Assembly (NCBI GenBank): GCA_019638805.1
Contig: JAHBTA010000001.1
Location: 1 to 64,000, forward strand
DNA length: 64,000 nt
Direction: 5' to 3'
From: Microbacteriaceae bacterium
GTDB taxonomy: Bacteria; Actinomycetota; Actinomycetes; Actinomycetales; Microbacteriaceae
In this document: in pieces, positions 51,842 through 60,971 of the stretch
How the letters are laid out: every line of letters starts with the position of its first letter
Numbering within the stretch: position 1 is the first letter of the stretch
Notes under the pieces: generated by a model
Databases searched by the model: none
What the model was told of the DNA's origin: nothing
What the model saw: the letters and a program-made list of their open reading frames with translations, nothing else
Translations under genes and position numbers: made by a program

Positions 51842-53348
51842 GGCTGCTCTCCTCTATCTTCACGTCCTGCCCCGGCTCGACCACCACGAACTGGCCCATC
51901 ATGCCCAGGTCCTCGTGGCGCAACAGGTGGCAGTGGTACATGTACGGGTGCTCCGCGTCGGCGTAGTCCGCGAAGCGCATGACGAGCTCGTACGTCCGGT
52001 CCGGTGGCAGGTAGACGGTGTCCTTCCAGCCGGCCAATTCGGGCGGCGGCGGCGCGCCGTCGATCGAGACGACCTGGAACTGCACGTCGTGCACGTGGAA
52101 GTTGTGCGGGAACGACATGTTGTTCCTCACCCGCCACAGCTCGGTGGTGTCGACGGTGACGACCGCGTCGATGCGGTTCATGTCCATCTTCTGCTGGTTG
52201 ATCTGGGTGCCGTCGAGCACGAAGTCGCGCACCTCGGATGCCTCCCCCGGGTCGATCCGCTCCACCGGCACCAGCGCGGCGGGCACCGATCCCGTCGAGG
52301 CGAGCACCCCGGCCGCGCGCAGCTCGAGCACGTCGAACCGGTCCGAGGCGCCGTCCGCCGCCCCGCCGAACCCGACGACGCCGCCCAGGTCCGGGAGCTC
52401 CGAGCGCAGCACGACGTGCTCGCCCGGGGCCATCCGCACGAGCACCTCGGCCCGCTCCCCCGGCGAGAGCTGCACGCCCCGCACCGGCACCGGCGCGGAC
52501 AGCAGGCCGCCGTCGCTGGCGATCTGAGCGAACTCGCGTTCGTCCGAGAACGCGAAGCGGTAGATGCGCGCGCTCGAGGCGTTGAGCAGGCGAAGGCGCA
52601 CCACGTCGGTGACCACGTCGAGGTACGGACCCACCGTGCCGTTGACGAGCAGGGTGTCCCCCAGCTTGCCGACGAAGCCGTCGCTCGTGAAACCGAGCGA
52701 TCCGTCGGGGCGGATGGCGGCATCCTGCACGATGACCGGGATGTCGTCGACGCCGTAGTCGCGCGGCAGCGGCAGGGCGGCCTCCGCCGGATCGTCGAGG
52801 ATGAACATGCCGGCCAGCCCCTCGCGCACCTGATCGGCGGTCTCACCATGCGGATGCGGGTGGTACCACAGCGTCGCCGCGGGCTGGTCGATGCGCCAGC
52901 GCGGGGTCCAGCTCGCACCGGGCGCGACCGGCTGGTGGGGCCCTCCGTCGATGGCCGCGGGCAGGTGCATGCCATGCCAGTGCAGGGTCGTCGTCTCGTC
53001 CAGCCGGTTGGTGAAGCGCACCTCGACCTGCTCGCCGCGGCTCGCGCGGAGAGTGGGGCCGAGGTAGGAGCCGTTGTAGCCCGCCGTCGGGGTGGCCTGC
53101 CCCGGGAGGAACTCCGTGCCGCCCTCGTCGGCCGTGAGATCGAAGACGCGCGTGCCGTCGGCGTCGACGGTGGAGACGGCCAGGGGCGGGATCGCCAGGG
53201 GCGCCCCGAACTCGACCTCGCCCACGGTGGAGATCACGGGTGCACCGAACAGCCCCGTGCACCCGGACAGCAGTCCGGTCGTGGCGAGCGCGGTGACGCC
53301 GAACACGGCAAGGGTTGCGAGGACGGCACGTGGACGACGCAGCGGCAT
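51828..53348 (-). CDS. Multicopper oxidase, secreted lipoprotein
   Basis: The 506-residue protein is a three-cupredoxin oxidase. All four copper motifs are present: LHWHGMHLP, LWYHPHPHG, FPHNFHVHDVQFQV and YHCHLLRHEDLGMMG. The last includes the Cys-His pathway and type 1 ligands. An N-terminal signal peptide ends in a lipobox-like LLSGC, so the enzyme is probably anchored outside the membrane. It may oxidise Cu(I), metals or phenols. The ATG at 53348 was chosen because it begins the signal peptide (MPLRRPRAVLATLAVFG). It heads an operon with the histidine kinase. Confidence 0.94.
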   Translation of the reverse strand: MPLRRPRAVLATLAVFGVTALATTGLLSGCTGLFGAPVISTVGEVEFGAPLAIPPLAVSTVDADGTRVFDLTADEGGTEFLPGQATPTAGYNGSYLGPTLRASRGEQVEVRFTNRLDETTTLHWHGMHLPAAIDGGPHQPVAPGASWTPRWRIDQPAATLWYHPHPHGETADQVREGLAGMFILDDPAEAALPLPRDYGVDDIPVIVQDAAIRPDGSLGFTSDGFVGKLGDTLLVNGTVGPYLDVVTDVVRLRLLNASSARIYRFAFSDEREFAQIASDGGLLSAPVPVRGVQLSPGERAEVLVRMAPGEHVVLRSELPDLGGVVGFGGAADGASDRFDVLELRAAGVLASTGSVPAALVPVERIDPGEASEVRDFVLDGTQINQQKMDMNRIDAVVTVDTTELWRVRNNMSFPHNFHVHDVQFQVVSIDGAPPPPELAGWKDTVYLPPDRTYELVMRFADYADAEHPYMYHCHLLRHEDLGMMGQFVVVEPGQDVKIEESSHDHH

Positions 53349-53522
53349 GCATCCAGGCTCTCTGCCCGGTGCGGGCGCGGGAATCCGGCGAGCGCCCCGG
53401 ATCGGGTGGGGTTTTCCCGACACCCGACCGGGGGCGGGCGCGCCCTGGGCATCGCCTGGGAGATCGGCTTAGCCCAGCCTCAGCTTGCTTGCGGGATTTC
53501 CCTGGCTGGGTACCGTGAAGAC

Positions 53523-54008
53523 ATGACCGACGTGAAAGCAGTCCCTCAGAGTTCCATCGACCCGGACGTGACGTCGGGAGTCGCGCAGTTCCTGACCCCG
53601 GTGGTCGTCGACCTGCAGGCACTCGCCGTTGACGGCAAGCAGGCGCACTGGCACGTCCGGGGCCCGAACTTCCAGGCGGTGCACGAGCTCCTCGACGAGG
53701 TGGTCGCGCACGCACAGGAGTTCGCCGACCTGGCCGCCGAGCGCGTCGTGGCCCTGGGCCTTCCGATCGATGCGCGCATCCAGACGGTGGCCAAGAAGAC
53801 CTCCACCCCCGCGCTCAAGGAGGGGTTCCAGCAGTCCGATCAGGTGATCGCCCAGGTGATCGCCGGCATCGACGCGACCCTCAAGAACGTGCACACCGCG
53901 ATCGACGAGCTCGACGCTCTCGACCAGGCGTCGCAGGATGTCGCCATCGAGATCGCCCGCGGGCTCGAGAAGGACCGCTGGTTCCTCTTCGCGCACATCG
54001 CGGGCTGA
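53523..54008 (+). CDS. dps: Dps-family ferritin-like DNA-protecting protein
   Basis: Dps dodecamers store iron, consume peroxide and coat DNA. The 161 residues have the ferroxidase ligands in KQAHWHVRGPNFQAVHELLDEVVAHAQEFADLAAERVVALG and the family pattern of four helices. The ATG lies 6 bases after TACCGT (53511-53516), probably leaderless. A partial match to the DtxR/IdeR iron box (ttagcccagcctcagcttg, 53469-53487) lies upstream of the -10. It is divergent from the multicopper oxidase, which suits a shared metal or oxidative-stress response. Confidence 0.95.
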   Translation: MTDVKAVPQSSIDPDVTSGVAQFLTPVVVDLQALAVDGKQAHWHVRGPNFQAVHELLDEVVAHAQEFADLAAERVVALGLPIDARIQTVAKKTSTPALKEGFQQSDQVIAQVIAGIDATLKNVHTAIDELDALDQASQDVAIEIARGLEKDRWFLFAHIAG

Positions 54009-54046
54009 GGCGGGGCCCGCTGTTCCTGCCCTGACCCAGACCCGGC

Positions 54047-55534
54047 CTAACCCCGGAACGTCCAGGTGCCGGCCACCATGGTGGCGTGCACCGGCATGTC
54101 CCGGAGGGACTCGGGGTCGCACGTGCGCGGGTCCTCGTCCGTGATGACCAGGTCCGCCGGGCCGCCCTCGGCCAGCGCCGCGACCCCGCCCTGCGAGGCG
54201 CGCAGGGCCGCGTCCACCGGGATGCGCTGCTCGGGGTGCCACGGATCGCGACCGTCGCGCGACCGGGTGACCGCCGCCGCGATCGCGATCCACGGGTCCA
54301 GGGGCGCGACCGGGGCATCGCTTCCGAGCTCCAGCTCCGCGCCCGCGTCGAGCAGCGCGCGGAACGGGTAGGCCCGCCCCGTGCGGCCCGCCCAATAGTG
54401 ATCGGCGACGTCGCGGTCGTCCATGGCGTGCTCGGGCTGCACACTCGCGATGACCCCGAGCGCGGCGAAACGCCCCAGATCCGCATCGCGGACCAGCTGC
54501 GCGTGCTGGATGCTGCCTCGCTCGCCTGCGTCCGCCGGCATCCCGAGCGCCTCGAAGGCGTCGAGCGCGACGGAGGTGGCCCGGTCGCCGATCGCGTGGA
54601 TGGTGGGCACGAGCCCCCGCTCGAGCCCGGAGCGCGCCACCGCCACGAGCGCCGACGGCTCGTAGGTCGGGATGCCGGCCGCCTCCGGCCCGGTCAGCCC
54701 CGGGTAGGCGTCGTCGCACCACGCCGTGCGCGTGTTGAGCGAACCGTCGGTGAAGAGCTTGAACCGTCCGCCGGTCAGAAGCCCGTCGGAGTCGCCGAAC
54801 GGCTCGCCCGTGCGGATGCCTGCCACGACCGCGGCCTCCAGGTGCGGCGGGTACACGTTGGCCCGCACCCGCAGTCCGCGGAACCCCGCCGCGAAGCGGC
54901 GCGCCCACGCCGACGGGGCGTCGTCGAACTCGAAGTCCGTGATGCCGACCACGCCGCGCTGGGCGGCGCGCTCCGCGGCGGACAGCACCCAGGCATCCAT
55001 GGTCGCCTCGGGCACCTCGCTCAGCCGCACGTTGAGGTCGAAGGCGGGTTGCTCGCGCAGCCACCAGTCCTCCGGCGGCAGCCCCATGAGCGCGAGCGCC
55101 GCCGCGTTGGACCACACGGTGTGCACATCGCCGCTCACGAGCGCCACGGCCGGTCCGCCCAGCTCGAGCAGCACCGGGGTGGGCGCCTCGGGCCACAGCC
55201 CGTCGCGGAAGCCCTGCCCGACGACCACCGTTCCCGGCTCCTGCGGGTTCGCGGCGAGGTGCGCCCGCACGAGCTCGACGACCTCGGCCGCCGACCCGGC
55301 CGGCGAGACGTCGAGCCGGGCCGAGCGCAGAGCCCACTGGCCGACGTGCACGTGCTGATCCCACAGCCCGGGCCCGGCGAAGCGGCCCTCCAGGTCGACC
55401 GACTCCAGGTCGTCCAGTCCCAGCAGATCGTGCTTCGCGACACCGATCGAGCGGATGCGCCCCCCGGCCACCAGCAGATCCCGCGGCGCATCGACGCCCG
55501 GCACCCGAACCCGGCGCAGGAGCCAGGCGCTCAC
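54047..55534 (-). CDS. YtcJ-like amidohydrolase (amidohydrolase family 3)
   Basis: The 495-residue metal hydrolase shows the HxH metal pair in LWDQHVHVGQWALR near residue 57. A GGRFKLFTDGSLNTRTA segment and TIHAIGDRATSVALDAFE follow, then the EHAMDDRDVADHYW and LGSDAPVAPLDPWIAIAAAVTR C-terminal motifs of YtcJ-type enzymes. The substrate is unknown; formamides or amides are typical for the family. The GTG start overlaps the stop of the PaiB-like gene by GTGA, so the two are coupled. Confidence 0.92.
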   Translation of the reverse strand: MSAWLLRRVRVPGVDAPRDLLVAGGRIRSIGVAKHDLLGLDDLESVDLEGRFAGPGLWDQHVHVGQWALRSARLDVSPAGSAAEVVELVRAHLAANPQEPGTVVVGQGFRDGLWPEAPTPVLLELGGPAVALVSGDVHTVWSNAAALALMGLPPEDWWLREQPAFDLNVRLSEVPEATMDAWVLSAAERAAQRGVVGITDFEFDDAPSAWARRFAAGFRGLRVRANVYPPHLEAAVVAGIRTGEPFGDSDGLLTGGRFKLFTDGSLNTRTAWCDDAYPGLTGPEAAGIPTYEPSALVAVARSGLERGLVPTIHAIGDRATSVALDAFEALGMPADAGERGSIQHAQLVRDADLGRFAALGVIASVQPEHAMDDRDVADHYWAGRTGRAYPFRALLDAGAELELGSDAPVAPLDPWIAIAAAVTRSRDGRDPWHPEQRIPVDAALRASQGGVAALAEGGPADLVITDEDPRTCDPESLRDMPVHATMVAGTWTFRG

Positions 55535-56172
55535 TCGCGGTTCTCCGCCGGGTGCAGACCCTCGACGCGGCGCATCTCCTCGGCCAGTTCGGGGTGGGAG
55601 TAGCGGCCGTCGCCCGCCAGGTGCTCGATGATGCTCTCGCGGTCGGAATCGATGCGCGCCTGACTGAGCTTCTTGCGGGCGTCCACCCGTGACACCGGGA
55701 CCCGGATGCCCACCGTCCCGGTTGCGAGCCGACGCGCCTCCTCCGGGTCGATCCGCAGCGAACGCGCCCCCGGCATCCCGGCCTCGAAATGGTCGACCAG
55801 GCGCTCGAGCACGACCATGTTCTCGTCCTCGGTGAGCACCTCGGGAACGCCGTACAGGTGCGCGGTCACGTGATTCCAGGTCGGCACCATGTCGGACTCG
55901 TCGGCATACCAGCTCGGCGAGACGTAGCCGTGCGCGCCCTGCACGATCACGAGCAGCTCGCGACCGCTCCCCACCTCGTGCAGGCGGTCGTCGGGGCGGC
56001 CGAAGTGCGTGAGCAGCACGATCCCGTCCGCGGTCTCGTCCAGCAGGGTCGGGTAGTGCGAGGCGACCATGCCGCGTGCGGTCTCCGAGACGAAGGTGAT
56101 CCAGGGGTTCTCGCGCACCAGGCGCTTGATCTCGTCCTCGTCGGTGAGCAGGTAGTGCGGCGTGTGGCGCAT
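55531..56172 (-). CDS. PaiB-like FMN-binding split-barrel protein
   Basis: The 213 residues match the PaiB family: RHTPHYLLTDEDEIKRLVRENPWITFVS, ASHYPTLLDETADGIVLLTHFGRPDDR, ELLVIVQGAHGYVSPSWYADESDMVPTWNHVTAHLYG, and LSQARIDSDRESIIEHL. PaiB of Bacillus is a negative regulator of sporulation and protease genes; in actinobacteria the role is unclear and FMN or haem binding is possible. CATAGT lies 6 bases before the ATG. The Nei-like gene ends 7 bases upstream. Confidence 0.92.
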   Translation of the reverse strand: MRHTPHYLLTDEDEIKRLVRENPWITFVSETARGMVASHYPTLLDETADGIVLLTHFGRPDDRLHEVGSGRELLVIVQGAHGYVSPSWYADESDMVPTWNHVTAHLYGVPEVLTEDENMVVLERLVDHFEAGMPGARSLRIDPEEARRLATGTVGIRVPVSRVDARKKLSQARIDSDRESIIEHLAGDGRYSHPELAEEMRRVEGLHPAENRE

Positions 56173-56179
56173 GAGCCGA

Positions 56180-57076
56180 CTATGCCTGATCGGCCGGGCA
56201 CCAGTACAGTTTGCGACCGCCCAGCTCCTGCATCGCGATGGGCGTTCCGCACAGCAGGCACGGCTCGCCCGTGCGCTTGTACACCCAGTGCGGCGGCGCC
56301 GGGTCGCCCGAGGCCTCGTCGTCCATGGTGTACATGTGCCCGGTCTCGACGCCGATGCGCAGCAGGTGCACCCAGTCGCGCCACAAGCCGCGCACGACCT
56401 CCTCGGGCACATCGCGCCCCGCCGCGAACGGGTTCTGCCTGGCGCGGAAGAGCAGCTCCGCCCGGTAGACGTTCCCGATGCCGCTCACCACGGACTGATC
56501 CATGAGCAGCAGCGCGATGGCCGTGGGCTTGCGGCGCACGACCTCGGTGAAGCGCTCCTCCCCCGCGTCCGCGTCGTCCACGATCGGGTCCGGTCCGAGC
56601 CGGTCGATGACCGACTGCACCTCGTCGGCGGTCAGCACCTCGCAGGCGGTGGGCCCGCGCAGGTCGGCGACCGCGGTCGGAGTCAGCAGGCGCACCCGGA
56701 CCTGGCCGATCGGATCGGGCGGGAACGCCGCCGGGTCGAGCCCGGCACCCGGCGTCTCGCTCTCCGACATGCGCAGGCGGGTCAGCCGCGGCGCGCCGAT
56801 CGACGACAGGGATGCCTCTCCCGTCCCTCCCCCGGAGATGTCGCCCGCGAAGTCCCACGCTCCGTACATGCCCAGGTGCACCCGCAGCCACAGCCCGTGG
56901 TCGAACTCCAGGAAAAGCTGCTTGCCCACCGCACGCGCCAGAACGATGGCGTGGCCGTCGAGCATCGCGGCGCCCGCGGCGAAGCGGCCCTGCGGCGAGG
57001 TCACCCGCGCGGGTGCGTGCAGGAAGTGCCGGGCGAACTGCCGTGCGATGCGATGGACGGAATGGCCCTCGGGCAT
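56180..57076 (-). CDS. Fpg/Nei-family DNA glycosylase
   Basis: A base-excision repair enzyme that removes oxidised bases and nicks the strand. The 298 residues begin with the catalytic MPEGHSVHRIA (Pro2 nucleophile, Glu3). They carry the helix-two-turn-helix with MDQSVVSGIGNVYRAELLFRA and end with a zinc finger (EPCLLCGTPI ... LYWCPADQA). The form is Nei-like rather than Fpg. It starts 17 bases after the rpiB stop and appears to share its transcript. Confidence 0.95.
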   Translation of the reverse strand: MPEGHSVHRIARQFARHFLHAPARVTSPQGRFAAGAAMLDGHAIVLARAVGKQLFLEFDHGLWLRVHLGMYGAWDFAGDISGGGTGEASLSSIGAPRLTRLRMSESETPGAGLDPAAFPPDPIGQVRVRLLTPTAVADLRGPTACEVLTADEVQSVIDRLGPDPIVDDADAGEERFTEVVRRKPTAIALLLMDQSVVSGIGNVYRAELLFRARQNPFAAGRDVPEEVVRGLWRDWVHLLRIGVETGHMYTMDDEASGDPAPPHWVYKRTGEPCLLCGTPIAMQELGGRKLYWCPADQA

Positions 57077-57092
57077 CAGTGACGACCCCCGC

Positions 57093-57578
57093 TCACTCGA
57101 TGACGTGCCCCGCGATGGCTCCCGTGGTCTCGTACTCGGCGAGCTGCGCGATGCGGCGGGCGTGGCGCTCCTCGTCGCTGAACGGGGTCGCGATGAAGGT
57201 GTCGATGAAGCGGATCGCCTGGTCGAGCGAGTGCTGCCTGGCTCCGATCGCGATGACGTTGGCATCGTTGTGCTCGCGCGCCAGCTCCGCGGTCGCGACG
57301 CTCCAGACCAGGGCGGCACGGCATCCCTCGACCTTGTTGGCCGCCATCTGCTCGCCATTTCCCGATCCGCCGAAGACGATGCCCAGCGCCTCGACGCCCG
57401 AGCGTTGATCGCGCACGACCGCCCGTGCCGCGTTGATGCAGAAGCTCGGATAGTCGTCCAGAGGGTCGAAGCTGGTCGGCCCGTGGTCGATCACCTCGTG
57501 ACCGGCGCGGGCGAGATGGTGCTGCAGATCGGTGCTGAACTCGAGGCCCGCGTGATCGGTCGCGATGTGGATGCGCAC
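57093..57578 (-). CDS. rpiB: Ribose-5-phosphate isomerase B
   Basis: RpiB interconverts ribose-5-phosphate and ribulose-5-phosphate. The 161 residues start MRIHIATDHAGLEFSTDLQHHL. GNGEQMAANKVEGCRAALVWSVATAELAREHNDANVIAIGAR, which holds the active-site region, and the C-terminal EERHARRIAQLAEYE follow. The active-site cysteine usual at the GSGxGxx turn is absent (FGGSGNGEQ), as in mycobacterial-type RpiB. The start is a GTG 6 bases after TAGACT (57590-57585). Confidence 0.95.
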   Translation of the reverse strand: MRIHIATDHAGLEFSTDLQHHLARAGHEVIDHGPTSFDPLDDYPSFCINAARAVVRDQRSGVEALGIVFGGSGNGEQMAANKVEGCRAALVWSVATAELAREHNDANVIAIGARQHSLDQAIRFIDTFIATPFSDEERHARRIAQLAEYETTGAIAGHVIE

Positions 57579-57645
57579 GCTGTCAGTCTACGGAGCACCA
57601 CCGGTCCGGCCTTGTCCGATCGCGACGACGGGGGGACCATGGAAC

Positions 57646-58314
57646 ATGGCACGAAACGCGATCCCGGCCCTCATGCCCCGGCTCGCCGCCGGAGCCCACC
57701 GCTCGCCCCGGCGCGGGGCCTGCTTCATGGAGTTCGCGTCGTTCCTCGCCGGTGAGCGGTGGAGCGACCACCCGGACTGCACCGATCCGGTGCTCGCCGC
57801 ACTCGCCCGCGAGGTCAACGACCGGCTGCCCGATTCCCGCCGCGACGAGCTGCTCGTCCAGATCCCGCGCGTCATCGGGCTGCGCGGCGACGACCGGATC
57901 GTCGGCCTCGTGGTGGCGCTGCGCGCCGCGGCGGAGGCGATCCCGGTGGCGAGCATGGAGCGGCAGCGCTCGCTCGCCCTCGGCATGCAGGGCGTGCGGC
58001 ACGACCTGACCGCGCGTGACGCGATCGACCCGGTGCTCGAACGGGTCGCCGAGGCCGCGCTGCGGGATGCGCCCGACGCCCGGAGATGGGCGGACCGGTA
58101 CCTGTCGTACCGGCCGCCGGGCAGCCGTGCGCTGCACCCCTCGGCCGCGGAGACCATCGCCCAGCTGGCCGCCGCCGGCATCGCCCAGGCGTGCGTGCCC
58201 GACCCGGAGACCCGGCTCATCGCCATGCTCGGGCTCGCGATCGAGGATGCGGAGCGCGCCGTCGCGGTGCCGGTCTCCGCGCCCATCGCGCACCGGCATC
58301 CCATCGCGGTCTGA
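57646..58314 (+). CDS. Conserved actinobacterial protein, unknown function
   Basis: The 222-residue product contains HRSPRRGACFMEFASFLAGERWSDHPDCTDPVLAALAREVND, a stretch I recall as recurring in actinobacterial proteins of unknown function. It is mostly helical and has no membrane span. Cys-52 and a conserved WSDHPxCT are candidates for function. The ATG at 57646 has GGGGGA about 9 bases upstream; the product could also begin at the later methionine in ACFMEF. It is divergent from rpiB and followed by aminopeptidase N. Confidence 0.8.
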   Translation: MARNAIPALMPRLAAGAHRSPRRGACFMEFASFLAGERWSDHPDCTDPVLAALAREVNDRLPDSRRDELLVQIPRVIGLRGDDRIVGLVVALRAAAEAIPVASMERQRSLALGMQGVRHDLTARDAIDPVLERVAEAALRDAPDARRWADRYLSYRPPGSRALHPSAAETIAQLAAAGIAQACVPDPETRLIAMLGLAIEDAERAVAVPVSAPIAHRHPIAV

Positions 58315-58366
58315 GGTCGTCCGCGACGCACGGGAGCGCTCAGCCGCCCCCGATTAGGCTGGGCAG

Positions 58367-60967
58367 ATGCCTGGAGACAACCTCACCCGCATCGAAGCGC
58401 AGGAGCGCGCGAACATCATCGCCGTCGACTCCTACGCCATCGCCCTCGACCTGACCTCGAGCCCGGAGACCTTCCGGTCCACTACGACCGTGACGTTCAC
58501 GGCGACGGGCGGAACCACGACCTTCGTCGACGCCATCACCGAGAAGGTCCACCGCGTCGAGCTCAACGGTGCGGCACTCGACCCCGACGCCGTCGCGGAC
58601 GGCACCCGCATCCAGCTCGACGGGCTGCAGGAGAAGAACGTGCTCGTCGTCGAGGCGGACTTCGCCTACACCAACACGGGCGAGGGCTTGCACCGCTTCG
58701 TCGACCCGGTCGACCAGGAGGTGTACCTCTACACCCAGTTCGAGGTGCCCGACAGTCGCCGGGTCTTCGCGGTCTTCGAGCAGCCCGACCTCAAGGCGAC
58801 GTTCCAGTTCACGGTGACCGCGCCGTCCAACTGGGCGGTCGTGTCGAACTCGCCGACACCGGAGCCCAAGCCCGGCTCGCAGGGCTTCGCGACCTGGACG
58901 TTCGAGCCCACACCGCGCATCTCGAGCTACATCACGGCGCTCATCGCCGGCCCGTACCAGTCGGTCCACAGCGAGCTCACGAGCTCGTCGGGGCGCGTCA
59001 TCCCGCTCGGGGTCTTCGCGCGGAAGTCGCTCATGCAGTACCTCGATGCCGACTACATCTTCGACATCACGCGCAAGGGCTTCGCCTACTACGAGGAGAA
59101 GTTCGGCTACCCGTACCCGTTCGCCAAGTACGACCAGCTCTTCGTGCCCGAGTTCAACGCGGGCGCCATGGAGAACGCGGGAGCGGTGACCTTCACCGAG
59201 ACCTACGTGTTCCGCTCGAAGGTCACCGACGCCATCAAGGAGCGCCGGGTCGTCACGATCCTGCACGAGCTCGCGCACATGTGGTTCGGCGACCTGGTGA
59301 CCATGCGCTGGTGGAACGACCTCTGGCTCAACGAGTCCTTCGCCGAGTGGGCCTCCACGATCTCGACGGCCGAGGCCACCGAGTGGACGCAGGCCTGGGC
59401 CACCTTCCAGGCCATGGAGAAGAGCTGGGCGTACCGCCAGGACCAGCTGCCCTCGACGCACCCGATCGTCGCCACCATCACCGACCTGGAGGACGTCCAG
59501 GTCAACTTCGACGGCATCACCTATGCCAAGGGCGGGTCGGTGCTCAAGCAGCTCGCGGCCTGGGTCGGCATCGACGCGTTCTTCGCGGGGGTCGGCGCGT
59601 ACTTCAAGAAGCACGAGTACGGCAACACCGAGCTGTCCGACCTGCTCACCGAACTCGAGGTCACAAGCGGCCGGGAACTCGGCGAATGGTCGAAGAAGTG
59701 GCTCGAGACCGCGGGCGTCAACACGCTCAAGCCCGCCGTCGCCGTCGACGACGCCGGGGTCATCACCTCGTTCTCGATCGAGCAGACCGCGCCCGAGGAG
59801 TGGCCCACCATCCGGCCGCACCGGCTCGCGGTGGGGCTCTATTCGTTCGCCGAAGGCGAAGCAGGAAGCACAGCCAACACCAACGCCGGCGTCGAGGGCG
59901 ACCTGTCCCCGCGCCTGGTGCGCACGCACCGCGTCGAGCTCGACATCGACGGCGCATCGACCGCGGTGCCCGGGCTCGTCGGGCTGACCCGCCCCGACCT
60001 GATCCTGCTCAACGACGACGACCTCGCCTACGCCAAGATCCGCATGGACGACGCGAGCTGGCAGGTCGCCATCGATCACCTCGCCGACATCGACGACCCG
60101 CTCGCACGGGCCCTGGTGTGGGGCGCCGCCTGGGACGCGACACGGGATGCGGAGGTCGCCCCGAGCGACTACGTCGACCTGGTGCTGAACAACATCGCGA
60201 CCGAGACCGAGTCGACCACCATGCGCCTCTCGCTCACGCAGCTGCTCCAGGTCGCGCGCAGCTACGTCGCGCCCGAGAAGCGGGATGCCGCCATCCGCCG
60301 GGTGGGCGACGCGCTCTGGGTGCTGGCTCAGGATGCCGCGCCCGGCACCGACGCCCAGTTCCAGTTCGTGAAGTTCTTCGCAGGCGTCGCGTCGACCCCG
60401 GAGCACGGTGACGCGCTCGCGGGACTGCGGGACGCATCCATCGCCCTGGAGGGCCTCGAGATCGACACCGACCTGGCCTGGGAGCTGCTCGAGGGTCTCG
60501 TGCTCATCGGGCGCGCGGACGAGACCGAGATCGCCGCCGAGCTCGAGAAGGACAACACCGCCAACGGCCAGCAGGCCGCGGCTCGCGCACGCGCCACCAT
60601 CGCGACGCCCGAAGGCAAGCTCGCCGCGCTCGACGCCGCGATCGAGGACCACACCATCGCCAACGTGGTGCTGCGCAACATGGGGCTGGGGTTCCAGCAC
60701 GTCAATGACCCCGACACGCTGCTTCCGACCGTGCCGCGCTACCTCGACGCACTGGCCGGGGTGTGGAAGGACCGGTCGTACCAGATCGCGTCGTACGTCA
60801 TCCAGTTCTTCTACCCGGGCCCCCTCGCGTCGCAGCAGCTGGTCGACCAGACGCAGGCGTGGCTGGATGCCAACCCGGACATCCCGGCTCTGCGCCGTCT
60901 GGTGATCGAGAACCTCGCGGGCGTCACGCGCGCGCTTCAGGCGCAGGCGCGCGACCGGCTCGGGTAG
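58367..60967 (+). CDS. pepN: Aminopeptidase N (M1 family)
   Basis: A zinc aminopeptidase that removes N-terminal residues from peptides. The 866 residues show the substrate motif FNAGAMENAG and the zinc site LHELAHMWFGDLVTMRWWNDLWLNESFAEW (HExxH plus Glu 19 residues on). The ERAP1-like C-terminal helical domain to the end is as in actinobacterial PepN. The ATG lies 6 bases after TAGGCT (58355-58360), a leaderless start. The mscS-like gene begins four bases after its stop. Confidence 0.96.
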   Translation: MPGDNLTRIEAQERANIIAVDSYAIALDLTSSPETFRSTTTVTFTATGGTTTFVDAITEKVHRVELNGAALDPDAVADGTRIQLDGLQEKNVLVVEADFAYTNTGEGLHRFVDPVDQEVYLYTQFEVPDSRRVFAVFEQPDLKATFQFTVTAPSNWAVVSNSPTPEPKPGSQGFATWTFEPTPRISSYITALIAGPYQSVHSELTSSSGRVIPLGVFARKSLMQYLDADYIFDITRKGFAYYEEKFGYPYPFAKYDQLFVPEFNAGAMENAGAVTFTETYVFRSKVTDAIKERRVVTILHELAHMWFGDLVTMRWWNDLWLNESFAEWASTISTAEATEWTQAWATFQAMEKSWAYRQDQLPSTHPIVATITDLEDVQVNFDGITYAKGGSVLKQLAAWVGIDAFFAGVGAYFKKHEYGNTELSDLLTELEVTSGRELGEWSKKWLETAGVNTLKPAVAVDDAGVITSFSIEQTAPEEWPTIRPHRLAVGLYSFAEGEAGSTANTNAGVEGDLSPRLVRTHRVELDIDGASTAVPGLVGLTRPDLILLNDDDLAYAKIRMDDASWQVAIDHLADIDDPLARALVWGAAWDATRDAEVAPSDYVDLVLNNIATETESTTMRLSLTQLLQVARSYVAPEKRDAAIRRVGDALWVLAQDAAPGTDAQFQFVKFFAGVASTPEHGDALAGLRDASIALEGLEIDTDLAWELLEGLVLIGRADETEIAAELEKDNTANGQQAAARARATIATPEGKLAALDAAIEDHTIANVVLRNMGLGFQHVNDPDTLLPTVPRYLDALAGVWKDRSYQIASYVIQFFYPGPLASQQLVDQTQAWLDANPDIPALRRLVIENLAGVTRALQAQARDRLG

Positions 60968-60971
60968 CCCG

